DNA from: Actinomycetes bacterium
GTDB taxonomy: Bacteria > Actinomycetota > Acidimicrobiia > Acidimicrobiales > JAMCPL01
DNA length: 64,000 bases
Direction of reading: 5' to 3'
NCBI GenBank assembly: GCA_021846515.1
Contig: JAJZWU010000001.1
Location: 85,642-149,641, forward strand
Made by a program: the position numbers and the translations under genes. Positions 26,997-35,591 of the stretch are shown here, piece by piece; within the stretch, counting starts at the first letter, position 1; each line of letters begins with the position of its first letter. The notes under the pieces were generated by a model. That model saw only the letters and a program-made list of their open reading frames with translations. It had not been told where the DNA came from and did no database searches.

Positions 26997-28868
26997 TTAT
27001 ACTCCCACACACTCTCCTATGCCCACCTCTCCGCTGAATGGGCCGGTCTCATCGTAGTCGATGTAATACTCGGGAGCCTCTTCCGGGTCGGGGAACTCGT
27101 CAAGGTACTTGAGTGACTCCGCGACAGCCTTGGCGCCACCAGCCTGCTCAAGCCAACCCGCAAAAGACTGCCCGGCACTACGTTCCTCAGCGTACCTGCC
27201 GACAATATTCACCACTGCATCGGCAGCCCGCTTTGCCGGTAGTCTCAGGGCTTTTGCTGCAAATTCAATCTGCATGTCCCCAAGATGACCGCCCAGAAGC
27301 ATCTGGTAGCCGGGAGCTGACTTACCATGAGCACGGCGCTCTGCTCCAAAAAACCCAATATCTGCAATATGGTGCTGACCGCAGGAATGAGTGCATCCGG
27401 ATATATTTATGCGCACACCGTCCACATCACCCAGACCGGCTGATTCCAGCGCCTCTCCTATCGCGCCTGCCAACCCCCTACTCTGCGTCACCGCAAGGTT
27501 GCACGTATCCGCCCCAGGGCATGACACCACATCACGGGCGAGCTCTGCCCCAGGCTCAGCCATATCTATAGCAGCAAGTCGCTCGAACACCATACGCAAC
27601 TGCCCTTCTTCAAGCCCACGAAATACGAGGTTCTGCCTATTGGTCACCCGCACATCGGCCCCAAGTTCCCTCTGCAATGCCGCCAGCTTTCTGAACTGCT
27701 CGGAGGTGATATCTCCAAGACGAGCCCAGGCATAAGCTGATACCGTGTTGTTATTCACCCCGCGAACCACATTTGCCTTCTCCCAGCGCTCAAATGCAGT
27801 CCGTCTACCACCAAGTTCCACGCGAGTTCCCCTGCTCAGATCGCCTACAGCTGTAGGGGTCACACCATCGGCAAGCCCGGCAGGTGCATCTCCGAGTTCC
27901 CTCACTACATCCGGCAGACCATCCACGTAAGTAACTGAGGCCACGAGCAGCTTCCTCTCCTTTAGGATTCGCTCCCTCAGCTCGTCTATACCCATGGTGT
28001 CAACCAGCCACTTGAGCCTGGCTCTCAGTTTATTGTCCCGGTTTCCATAATGATCGAACGTCCTTAAAATCGCTTCCATCGTAGGTATGAGCAATTCGCG
28101 AGGGGTAAACTCCTCCAGAGCCTGTGCGGGATGAGGGTTGGCTGAAAGGCCGCCGCCAATAAGCACTTTGAATCCCGGCTCGACCATCCCGTCCGCCATC
28201 GGGCGAGATACTGCAATCACTCCTATGTCGTTAAACGCCGCCTGTCCGCAGTCGGTAGCACATCCGGAGAAATTGATCTTGAACTTTCTGGGCAGCCGTT
28301 GCGCATAGGGGTGCCTCAGAAAATGGCGGAATGCAGCCTCTGCCCATGGGCTTATATCGAGAACCTCGTAAGGGCATGCCCCCGCAAGATGGCATCCCGT
28401 AATGTTTCTTACCGTATCCCCACATGCCTCCCTGGTGGTGAGCCCTGCATTGGCAAGTTTCCGCAACAATTCTGGGGTACGCTTCAGCGGAACAAAGTGA
28501 AACTGGATATTCTGCCTGGTGGTGATGTGGCCCCAACCTCTGGAGTACTCTTCGGCAACATCACCAAGCAATTCAAGCTGTCCGGGCAGGACAGAACCGT
28601 GAGGCAACTTGACGCGCACCATCATCTTGTCCTCTCCCTGTCGCTGACCGTAGATACCGTTGTTCAGCCGCATTATCTTAAAACAGTCTTCGTCTGCCTC
28701 CCCGGCTTCCCTGGCATCCAGCAATACCTCGTAACGATCTATATCACGAAAGAGTTCGGCGGGTAGCTTTCTGGCATATAGAGATTCATCGTACCCTACA
28801 GAGGCGCCAGATACTTTCGCGACTTCCGCTGTATCGATTATATCGGTTGTGTCTTTTACGATGGTCAT
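26997..28868 (-). CDS. Ferredoxin-type nitrite/sulfite reductase
   Basis: 623 residues with two ferrite-like half domains (GWGHITTRQNIQFHFV; VTNRQNLVFRGL). The siroheme-[4Fe-4S] ligands are CPGADTC (CX5C) and GCTHSCG (CX3C) in the C-terminal third. It reduces sulfite to sulfide or nitrite to ammonia with six electrons from ferredoxin. I cannot decide between the two; no neighbouring sulfate- or nitrate-assimilation gene settles it. It starts 120 bp from the divergent ABC gene. Confidence 0.88.
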   Translation of the reverse strand: MTIVKDTTDIIDTAEVAKVSGASVGYDESLYARKLPAELFRDIDRYEVLLDAREAGEADEDCFKIMRLNNGIYGQRQGEDKMMVRVKLPHGSVLPGQLELLGDVAEEYSRGWGHITTRQNIQFHFVPLKRTPELLRKLANAGLTTREACGDTVRNITGCHLAGACPYEVLDISPWAEAAFRHFLRHPYAQRLPRKFKINFSGCATDCGQAAFNDIGVIAVSRPMADGMVEPGFKVLIGGGLSANPHPAQALEEFTPRELLIPTMEAILRTFDHYGNRDNKLRARLKWLVDTMGIDELRERILKERKLLVASVTYVDGLPDVVRELGDAPAGLADGVTPTAVGDLSRGTRVELGGRRTAFERWEKANVVRGVNNNTVSAYAWARLGDITSEQFRKLAALQRELGADVRVTNRQNLVFRGLEEGQLRMVFERLAAIDMAEPGAELARDVVSCPGADTCNLAVTQSRGLAGAIGEALESAGLGDVDGVRINISGCTHSCGQHHIADIGFFGAERRAHGKSAPGYQMLLGGHLGDMQIEFAAKALRLPAKRAADAVVNIVGRYAEERSAGQSFAGWLEQAGGAKAVAESLKYLDEFPDPEEAPEYYIDYDETGPFSGEVGIGECVGV

Positions 28869-28975
28869 GTAACCATAATAGCATAAAACCAGACTAAGTC
28901 AATCAGATTTTACAACTTTTATAAATTACCTGTTTAACTGCCCTATCCGTGTTTCTGCCATGAGCAGTGCAATGA

Positions 28976-28981
28976 TACAAT
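28976..28981 (+). promoter_or_regulatory. -10 box for leaderless ABC operon
   Basis: TACAAT lies 6 nt before the ATG at 28988, and there is no Shine-Dalgarno. Confidence 0.5.
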
Positions 28982-28987
28982 AGCCCG

Positions 28988-29908
28988 ATGGATGCTATAG
29001 AGATAAAAGATCTAGTGAAATCCTACGGAGATCTAAAAGCAGTAAACGGAATCGACCTGACAGTAAAAGCTGGTGAGGTATTCTGCTTTTTGGGGCCTAA
29101 CGGTGCCGGAAAGACAACAACCGTAGAGATTCTTGAAGGCTACCGTAAGCGTGACTCGGGAACCGTATCGGTACTTGGGTACGATCCGGAAAATGGTGGG
29201 CGTGCATTTCGAGAACATATCGGAATAATGTTGCAGGAGAGCGGGATCCAGCTCCAGTTCAGCGTAAGAGAAGCACTTGACCTCTACCGCAGCTATTACA
29301 GCAACCCACGTTCAACAATTGAATTGATAGAGATGGTTGAGCTCTCCGGCTCTGCAGATATACGAGTAGAGGCGCTCTCCGGCGGGCAGCGTAGACGGCT
29401 GGATCTGGCATTGGCATTGGCCGGGGACCCTGAACTAGTGTTCTTGGATGAACCTACTACCGGCTTTGATCCTGCCGCACGGAGAAATGCCTGGCATACC
29501 ATAGAGGGATTACGGTCACTCGGCAAGACTATATTCCTGACCACGCATTACATGGATGAAGCCCAGGCACTGGCAGACCGAGTAGCAGTAATAGCCGCTG
29601 GACAGATAGTGGCTCTGGATACGCCTGACAGGATTGGCGGACGCGATACCACGACCAGTACGATACGTTTTCTTCTGCCTCCAAACATATTGCTTCATGA
29701 GCTGCCGCCACTTTCCGGAATAGAGCATCTTGATGCCGATATTGCAATCGAAGGAGAATCCGTTACCATCCATACCTCCAGACCCGACCTTGCCCTGCAT
29801 GTGCTAACCAGTTGGTCGGTAAGTAGGGGTATTGAGCTCGGTGGGCTGACCGTCAGCCGGGCCACCTTGGAAGATGTCTATCTTGAGCTAACCGAGGAAA
29901 GCAAATGA
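28988..29908 (+). CDS. ABC exporter ATP-binding protein (DrrA-like)
   Basis: 306 residues. Walker A GPNGAGKTT (36-44), signature LSGGQRRR (130-137), Walker B LVFLDEP (150-156) and switch His in TTHYMDEA. A C-terminal regulatory extension of about 90 residues matches DrrA/CcmA-type ATPases of ABC-2 exporters. It should power export of a drug, lipid or polysaccharide with the permease encoded next, which it overlaps by 4 bp (ATGA). Confidence 0.93.
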   Translation: MDAIEIKDLVKSYGDLKAVNGIDLTVKAGEVFCFLGPNGAGKTTTVEILEGYRKRDSGTVSVLGYDPENGGRAFREHIGIMLQESGIQLQFSVREALDLYRSYYSNPRSTIELIEMVELSGSADIRVEALSGGQRRRLDLALALAGDPELVFLDEPTTGFDPAARRNAWHTIEGLRSLGKTIFLTTHYMDEAQALADRVAVIAAGQIVALDTPDRIGGRDTTTSTIRFLLPPNILLHELPPLSGIEHLDADIAIEGESVTIHTSRPDLALHVLTSWSVSRGIELGGLTVSRATLEDVYLELTEESK

Positions 29909-30675
29909 ACAATGACATGAAGTTGCTTGCCATACAGACCGCAAGCGAGCAAAAGATCCTTTGGCGTAATCGGAGGGCTATTCTGTTTACCTTCATACTG
30001 CCGGTAGCCTTCCTGGTATTCCTCGGCGCTAGCAACAGAGGAGTACATCTAAAGATACTGGGCAATATGAACTTTGACACCTTCTTTGTTCCAGGCATCC
30101 TCGCTTTCTCTCTTGTGTCTACCACATATTCAAATCTTGCTCTAAGCATTGCCGTTCAGCGCGACCAGGGGATACTAAAACGCATTAAGGGCACACCGCT
30201 TCCGCCATGGATGTTCTTTGCCGGGAAAGTTGGCGCCACCTTGCTGAACTCGCTACTCATGGTAGTAGTTGTGCTTGCAGTCGGCCGGTTTGCCTACAGT
30301 GTCCAGATACGGATGTCCACCCTGCCGGCACTGGTTGTCGATCTACTGGTAGGTTCAGCCTGCTGGAGTATCCTCGGCATTGCAATGTCAGCTGTGGTCA
30401 ATCGCGCTGAAGGCGGCTCACCTATCGTCACGTTACCCTATATCGTATTGAGCTTTATATCGGGAGTATTCTACCCCTCCCAGGCAGAACCGGGCTGGCT
30501 CCAGGATCTGGCTCGCGCCTTTCCGCTGGAGCCATTCGCCCGTTCGCTTGAAGCTGCTTTCGACCCTTCGGTGGCGGCACCGGCATTTAGAACTGGCGAC
30601 CTTTTGATAATGCTTGGCTGGATAGCCGTGGGAACCATACTGAGCCTGCGGTTTTTCAGGTGGGAGCGCAAATAA
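29905..30675 (+). CDS. ABC-2 type transporter permease (DrrB-like)
   Basis: 256 residues with six membrane helices. The cytoplasmic start QTASEQKILWRNRRAILFTFILPV is typical of ABC-2 permeases, as is the ALSIAVQRDQGILKRIKGTPLPPW segment. It is coupled to the ATPase by a 4-bp overlap. It ends 4 bp before the stop of the convergent MFS gene, so drug or lipid efflux genes crowd this region. Confidence 0.9.
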   Translation: MNNDMKLLAIQTASEQKILWRNRRAILFTFILPVAFLVFLGASNRGVHLKILGNMNFDTFFVPGILAFSLVSTTYSNLALSIAVQRDQGILKRIKGTPLPPWMFFAGKVGATLLNSLLMVVVVLAVGRFAYSVQIRMSTLPALVVDLLVGSACWSILGIAMSAVVNRAEGGSPIVTLPYIVLSFISGVFYPSQAEPGWLQDLARAFPLEPFARSLEAAFDPSVAAPAFRTGDLLIMLGWIAVGTILSLRFFRWERK

Positions 30676-30679
30676 AAGA

Positions 30680-32215
30680 TTAAGGCTGGACAACTTCCAT
30701 TTCATCGCTGGAATCTCCATCATCATGGACACCCATAGAAGAAGCCTTGATATGATGATGGGAGAATATCCTGGAAGCAGATAGAAGGGCTGCAAAGACC
30801 ATAAGTACGGCGGAAGCATAAAACGCAGAATGTATGCCGTTATTGAACGGTCCTTTTGCCGACCTGGCCAGGTGGGTAGTACCCACGAAAATAGCGAACG
30901 CAAGCTTCCTCGGAATAGTTCTTGCCGCTACCAGAATAGCCATTGCAAAAGAAAACACCATTCCTACGTTGGAGAAAGTCCTCAGCATCCCTGAAGATAT
31001 GCCGAACACCTCCGGCGTAGAGGCTTTCATCACTGCCGAGTTGTTGCCGGGGAAGAACGTTGAACCACCTATGCCGTTTATCATGCTGGATAGTACCACC
31101 ATCCACAGACCCACATCCGTGCCCAAATGGGCATAGAGGATAAGGGCCACCACCTGTATTGCCAACCCTGCAGTAGCCGGAAAGACCGGACTGGTCTTAT
31201 CGGCCAACTTACCGGCAAAGGGTCCGATAAGCCCCCCAAGGACATAGCCCGGAACAAGCAAGAGCGAGGCATCCAAGGGACTCAGTCCCCTAACACCCTG
31301 CAAGTACATGATAAGCAGGAATAATACGGCATAATTGCCGGCAGCTTGAATAAGGGCAGCAAAGAGAGAAGGGGTCATGGTCGGTATTTTGAAAATAGTC
31401 AACTTAACTACGGGATCATTTACGTGAGCCTGCGACACCATAAATACAACAAGCAATGCCAGACCCACCACAAAAAATATACCGATAGCCAGATTAAAAG
31501 ATTCGCTAGTCAGCTTGGTCATTCCCCAAAGTAGGCTGAATAGTCCTCCCGCAAGTAGGATCATTCCCACCCAATCGATCCTTCTGCTGGTTCTCTCCGT
31601 CTTTTCTATCAATACACGCCCCGCTGCAGCCAGCGCCAATATACCTATAGGAACGTTTATCCAGAAAATCCAGCGCCATGAGATATATGTAATAATAAGA
31701 CCACCCAATACGATACCGAGTACTGCCCCTACGCTCCACCCCACGGCTATGTAGCCATAAGCGCGCCCCCTCTTCTCGGGAGAAAAAGTATCTGCTACCA
31801 CTGCCCCACTGTTTGCCTGTATAAATGCACCTCCTATGCCCTGGAGCACCCGAAAACCGATAATAGAAGCTTCGTTGAATGACAACGCACATAGAAATGA
31901 TCCTATTACGAATATGAGAAACCCGATCTCATACATCTTTACACGGCCAAACATATCCCCAAGTCTTCCGACCTGCATAGCCAGTATTGTGATCACCAGT
32001 AAGTAGCCTATAATCACCCAGATGACATCAGAGAGACTAATATGCAAGGCTCTTTCAATTTCAGGTAGAGCCAGCACAACGATGGTTGTATCTACAGCCG
32101 TAATTAGGACACCGGTCATCACCACCATGAGAGCCAACTCAGGATGATCGCCACGACTGCCACTCTTAGGGCTGGCCGTTGATCCGCGTAAAATGTTGGT
32201 GAGGGAGGACATCAT
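30680..32215 (-). CDS. MFS efflux transporter, DHA2 (14-helix) family
   Basis: About 511 residues, 14 predicted helices. Motif A is GRLGDMFGRVKMYEIGF, and motif C-like VLQGIGGAFIQANSGAVVAD follows. Antiporter motif C and the early VDTTIVVLALPEI segment mark the EmrB/QacA group of drug/H+ antiporters. The frame is open to 32257, but ATG 32215 is preferred because TAGACT lies 7 nt upstream and no ribosome site precedes the longer start. It is a paralogue of the next MFS gene upstream, from which it is separated by element R2 copy A. Confidence 0.88.
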   Translation of the reverse strand: MMSSLTNILRGSTASPKSGSRGDHPELALMVVMTGVLITAVDTTIVVLALPEIERALHISLSDVIWVIIGYLLVITILAMQVGRLGDMFGRVKMYEIGFLIFVIGSFLCALSFNEASIIGFRVLQGIGGAFIQANSGAVVADTFSPEKRGRAYGYIAVGWSVGAVLGIVLGGLIITYISWRWIFWINVPIGILALAAAGRVLIEKTERTSRRIDWVGMILLAGGLFSLLWGMTKLTSESFNLAIGIFFVVGLALLVVFMVSQAHVNDPVVKLTIFKIPTMTPSLFAALIQAAGNYAVLFLLIMYLQGVRGLSPLDASLLLVPGYVLGGLIGPFAGKLADKTSPVFPATAGLAIQVVALILYAHLGTDVGLWMVVLSSMINGIGGSTFFPGNNSAVMKASTPEVFGISSGMLRTFSNVGMVFSFAMAILVAARTIPRKLAFAIFVGTTHLARSAKGPFNNGIHSAFYASAVLMVFAALLSASRIFSHHHIKASSMGVHDDGDSSDEMEVVQP

Positions 32216-32289
32216 GGAGGATAGTCTAACCGATCGGGCATCCAAATATAGTTTCATTCTGCGTTACAGGAAATGTCATCTAGGGTAGT

Positions 32290-32474
32290 CTAGTGCAGTG
32301 TCTCGTAAATAGTGTGATGGTATTCACCTGGTCAGGGGCATCAGCCGGCAAGGCGAAGGACATAGGCGTAGCAGGGACTACGTTGAGGACGACAACGCAG
32401 CCGGATGTATACGCAACCGTCCACCGGACGTTTGCGCAGTGAGAGCGCATAATTATTTGCGAGACACTGCACTG
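32290..32474 (+). mobile_element. MITE-like element R2, copy A
   Basis: 185 bp bounded by TAGTGCAGTGTCTCGTAAATA and its near-perfect inverse TATTTGCGAGACACTGCACTG. About 100 bp of the interior differ from copy B at only two positions. It carries the 25-bp palindrome at 32412-32436, which copy B lacks. No transposase frame. It sits between two tandem MFS genes. Confidence 0.82.
32412..32436. repeat. 25-bp near-palindrome, copy 2
   Basis: Same 25-mer as 3637-3661 with one base changed, here nested in R2 copy A near its right end. Confidence 0.7.
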
Positions 32475-32486
32475 GCAGCTCAACGG

Positions 32487-34295
32487 TCACTTGGAAGCGG
32501 CCCCGGTGGTCCGGGAACCGGCCAATGAATGATCAGCCATATATTCCGGAGTATCCGACAACACATCTGCGTCGATAGGCGTGTCATCCTCAACAGTGTC
32601 TACATGGTAATACTTCTTGCCTCGCATCCATGACGCCACTGCAGCAACCAAGCAGGCAACGACAGAAAAATCAAACGCCTCGCCAAGCCCCTTCATAAAT
32701 GGATGTGATATCAGCTTCGGGAAGAAACTCCTTCCGGTCAGATAGGCCACTTTGGCAGCCGGAAGATGTGACAGCACCTGGGCGCCAAGAAGCGTCTTTA
32801 CGGGGTCATATCCCAAAAAAGCTCCAAAGAGCGCTCCGGTGGGTGGCAAGTGCGCTACTTTGGATGCAGCCGCACTCGGAACCCCCTGCGATACAAGCCC
32901 ATGATAGAGAGCATGAGGCAAACTGGAAGTGAGCCCAAAAATGATCAAAGTGAAGAAGATCCCTATAGAGAGCACCATGGCCGAGTTCTGAAAGGTTGCA
33001 GTCATGCCGGAGCCGGCCCCACGTTGGTGAGCAGGAAGGCTGTTCATGATCCCTGCCCTGTTTGGAGAGGCGAAAAGACCCATAGCCAATCCATTCAAAA
33101 GAAGCAACAGCGCAAACCATATATAGCCAAAGTTTGCAGGCAACAGCTCCAAAAGAGCAAAGCTCAGTGCAGCTGCAAGCATTCCAGCGGTAGCAAATGG
33201 CCTTGCCCCGAAATGGTCACTCAGAAATCCCGATATTGGGCCTGCAACGAGGAAACCTACCGTAAGAGGAACCATATAAATGCCTGCCCATAACGGAGTG
33301 ACCGAGAAATTATACCCGTGTTGAGGAAGCCAGATACCCTGCAACCAGATAATCAGAATGAACATCATCCCTCCTCTTCCAAGGGCTGCCAACAGTCCGG
33401 CCAGGTTTCCTGCAGTAAATGCACGTATCCGGAAGAGTGGTAGCCTGAACATGGGATTCTCAACCTTGGTTTCCACATAGGCAAACAGAATCAGTATTAC
33501 TATCCCGCCTGCTATTTCACCTATAACGGATGGATTTGTCCATCCCATCACATGGCCACCGTAGGGTTCGATACCATAAGTTATGCCAACCAACAAAGAT
33601 ATAAGGCCAATAGCGAAGGTGATGTTGCCCCACCAGTCTATCCTGGATGCCTGGCGCACCCCATGCTCATGAAGGTTGAAGTACGACCATATAGTACCGA
33701 ATATCCCTATAGGAGCCGATACGACAAACACCAGATGCCATTCGACAGGCCCCAGCAGCCCGCCTATAATCAACCCCAAAAACGATCCACCAATGGCAGC
33801 CACTTGATTGACACCGAGAGCCAGTCCCCTCTGATGCTGGGGGAAAGCATCTGTCAATATGGCAGCCGAGTTTGCAAATATCAATGCACCACCGACACCC
33901 TGTAGGATACGCATAGAGATCAACCACATGGCACCTGCCGGACCCTGCATCCAGCTAATAGAAAGCATGATGGAGAATATGGTGAATATGACGAACCCAA
34001 GGTTATACATCTTTACACGACCATACATATCACCAAGTCTGCCAAAGCTCACCACCAGAACGGCAGTAGCGACCATATAGCCCATCAAGAGCCAGAGAAA
34101 GTAATCAGTGTTACTCGGAAGGAGTGGATTAAGATGGATCCCCCTAAATATATCAGGCAACGATATAAGTATTATGGTGGAATTGATAACCACCATGAGC
34201 ATACCAAGTGTAGTGTTTGACAGCGCCAGCCACTTTCCCTTATATCGGTCGTCCTGGTTGTCTCGGTGGCCTGCCTCTTGTGTGTTGTCTACCAT
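32487..34295 (-). CDS. MFS efflux transporter, DHA2 family
   Basis: 602 residues, about 14 helices. Motif A GRLGDMYGRVKMYNLGF and MRILQGVGGALIFANSAAILTDAF are near-copies of those in the neighbouring MFS protein, so the two arose by duplication or parallel acquisition. A longer loop near the C-terminus and an acidic tail set it apart. Start ATG has GGAGACGAG upstream. Its stop TGA lies 13 bp past the end of R2 copy A. Probable multidrug/H+ antiporter; substrates unknown. Confidence 0.88.
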   Translation of the reverse strand: MVDNTQEAGHRDNQDDRYKGKWLALSNTTLGMLMVVINSTIILISLPDIFRGIHLNPLLPSNTDYFLWLLMGYMVATAVLVVSFGRLGDMYGRVKMYNLGFVIFTIFSIMLSISWMQGPAGAMWLISMRILQGVGGALIFANSAAILTDAFPQHQRGLALGVNQVAAIGGSFLGLIIGGLLGPVEWHLVFVVSAPIGIFGTIWSYFNLHEHGVRQASRIDWWGNITFAIGLISLLVGITYGIEPYGGHVMGWTNPSVIGEIAGGIVILILFAYVETKVENPMFRLPLFRIRAFTAGNLAGLLAALGRGGMMFILIIWLQGIWLPQHGYNFSVTPLWAGIYMVPLTVGFLVAGPISGFLSDHFGARPFATAGMLAAALSFALLELLPANFGYIWFALLLLLNGLAMGLFASPNRAGIMNSLPAHQRGAGSGMTATFQNSAMVLSIGIFFTLIIFGLTSSLPHALYHGLVSQGVPSAAASKVAHLPPTGALFGAFLGYDPVKTLLGAQVLSHLPAAKVAYLTGRSFFPKLISHPFMKGLGEAFDFSVVACLVAAVASWMRGKKYYHVDTVEDDTPIDADVLSDTPEYMADHSLAGSRTTGAASK

Positions 34296-34426
34296 CTACT
34301 CGTCTCCATAATGCAACTTCATCACTCATCTCCGCAATTTAGCCAACTGTACAGTGAGAATAACTTCGGATCACTCCAAATCACGCTCACTAAACACTAT
34401 CCTAATATCTTAGTATATATGGAATC

Positions 34427-34442
34427 CTAACGTTAACGTTAG
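34427..34442. promoter_or_regulatory. Perfect 16-bp palindrome
   Basis: CTAACGTTAACGTTAG is its own reverse complement. It lies 132 bp upstream of the MFS start at 34295 and could be an operator for that pump; no bound regulator is known. Confidence 0.5.
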
Positions 34443-34481
34443 ATATTGGTTTATAAGTAGGACGGACGGGTATCCGGCACC

Positions 34482-34589
34482 GCGGGAGCGGGTGGCAGAT
34501 GAGGGGCGGTGGCGGGAGCGGGAGGCAGTGCAGGACAACAGTTGTGCTCGTAGTGGGGTCGGCGGGAGCGGGTGGCAGATGAGGGGCGG
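34482..34589. repeat. G-rich direct repeats
   Basis: GCGGGAGCGGGTGGCAGATG recurs at 34482 and 34562, and a shorter variant is at 34512. Strand bias of G over C is strong on the plus strand. Confidence 0.75.
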
Positions 34590-34613
34590 CGGTGCGGTGC
34601 GGCAAAGCTGGAT

Positions 34614-34666
34614 GGCAGCCGGGTGATGGCCGCTATGTCTGTGGCCAGTGCGGTCAAACCAAAAGT
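34614..34666 (+). repeat. R3 hairpin repeat, copy 2
   Basis: GGCAGCCGGGTGATGGCCGC at the left and GTGCGGTCAAACCAAAAG at the right match the R3 consensus. Located just upstream of the aldolase gene. Confidence 0.7.
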
Positions 34667-34713
34667 AGGAAGGTGGCGGCAAGCGGCAGAACAGCTATGT
34701 TAACCTCTATGGC

Positions 34714-35409
34714 ATGGAGATAACCCAGCCGGAGGACAATAACCAGCCAACACACATTGATAGTGATACCGTTCGGCGGCAGGTGCTGGTTTCAGCAAAG
34801 AGAATGTATGCCAAGGGACTAGTGGAGGGCACTCAGGGAAATGTTTCCGCTCGCCTAGACGATGGCAATATATGCATTACTCCCTCTTCCGTTCCATACG
34901 AAGATATGACCATTGAAGATCTTGTCATAATGGACATGAATGGGGGTGTACTCGACGGCACGCAATCCCCCTCATCTGAAAAGCTGCTCCACCTGGATTG
35001 TTACGGGCAATTCCCCGACGTTAAGGCAGTCATTCATTCCCACCCCATACATGCAAGCATGTTTGCCCTGGCCGGCAAGCCCATACCTGCGTGGATGGAC
35101 GAAGCAATAATCTATCTTGGAGGAGACATACAGGTATCCGCATACGCAATGAGCGGCACACCGGAGATGGCGGCCAACGCAGTAGCCGCCCTGGAGGGCA
35201 GAACTGCCGCCCTGCTTGCCAATCACGGCATGGTAGCAGTGGGTAAGTCTCCGGATCATGCCATGGAAGTGACTATTCTGGTCGAGAAGATAGCACAAAT
35301 AATGCTCGGGGCAAGCCAGCTTGGATCTATACAACCTCTGCCGACGACAACTACCACATCGCTTACAGATGTTTACCTGCTGATGCGCTCAATGTGGCAA
35401 AATCCATAG
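34714..35409 (+). CDS. Class II aldolase/adducin family protein
   Basis: 231 residues. Features of the fuculose/rhamnulose-phosphate aldolase fold include GTQGNVSARLDDG, the catalytic-type acidic residue in SSEKLLH, zinc ligands in HSHPIHAS and LLANHGMVAVG. The metal site is complete, so it should be an active Zn-dependent aldolase or epimerase on a sugar phosphate. Substrate cannot be told. No clear ribosome site; an out-of-frame ATG lies 5 nt upstream. R2 copy B follows within 20 bp. Confidence 0.85.
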   Translation: MEITQPEDNNQPTHIDSDTVRRQVLVSAKRMYAKGLVEGTQGNVSARLDDGNICITPSSVPYEDMTIEDLVIMDMNGGVLDGTQSPSSEKLLHLDCYGQFPDVKAVIHSHPIHASMFALAGKPIPAWMDEAIIYLGGDIQVSAYAMSGTPEMAANAVAALEGRTAALLANHGMVAVGKSPDHAMEVTILVEKIAQIMLGASQLGSIQPLPTTTTTSLTDVYLLMRSMWQNP

Positions 35410-35425
35410 ACCTGCGACGCTACAC

Positions 35426-35591
35426 TAGTGTAGCGTCTCGTAAATAGTGTGATGGTATTCACCTGGTCAGGGGCGTCATCCGGCAAGGCGAAGGACATAG
35501 GCGTAGCAGGGACTACGTTGAGGACGACAACGCAGCCGGAGGCGTCATCTGGCCGATGAGAGCGCATGATTATTTGCGAGACGCTACACTA
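35426..35591 (+). mobile_element. MITE-like element R2, copy B
   Basis: 166 bp bounded by TAGTGTAGCGTCTCGTAAATA and the inverse TATTTGCGAGACGCTACACTA, both edged by TA. On the minus strand the terminal TAG is the stop codon of the M16 peptidase gene. Immediately to the left, 35416-35425 (GACGCTACAC) is another inverted copy of the same end, as if this element landed at the end of an earlier one. Confidence 0.85.

Larger units (their letters stand above)
34296..34713. other. Divergent intergenic region, 418 bp
   Basis: It holds a 16-bp perfect palindrome, a G-rich direct-repeat block and R3 copy 2. Open frames here are low-complexity Pro/Ala translations of the repeats, not genes. TATGTT at 34696-34701 could be a -10 box for the aldolase gene. 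Confidence 0.6.

Noticed and set aside
34402..34682. Pro/Ala-rich frames on the minus strand
   Set aside because: Translations of G-rich repeats in three frames at once, so composition explains them.
32280..35567. Small minus-strand open frames conserved in both R2 copies (32280-32483 and 35373-35567)
   Set aside because: They agree only because the R2 DNA is nearly identical; they run across the element ends and have no ribosome site or known family.
35426..35591. R2 as a structured riboswitch or group II intron fragment
   Set aside because: Long terminal inverted repeats, TA flanks and nested copies fit a mobile element better; no aptamer or domain V motif seen.
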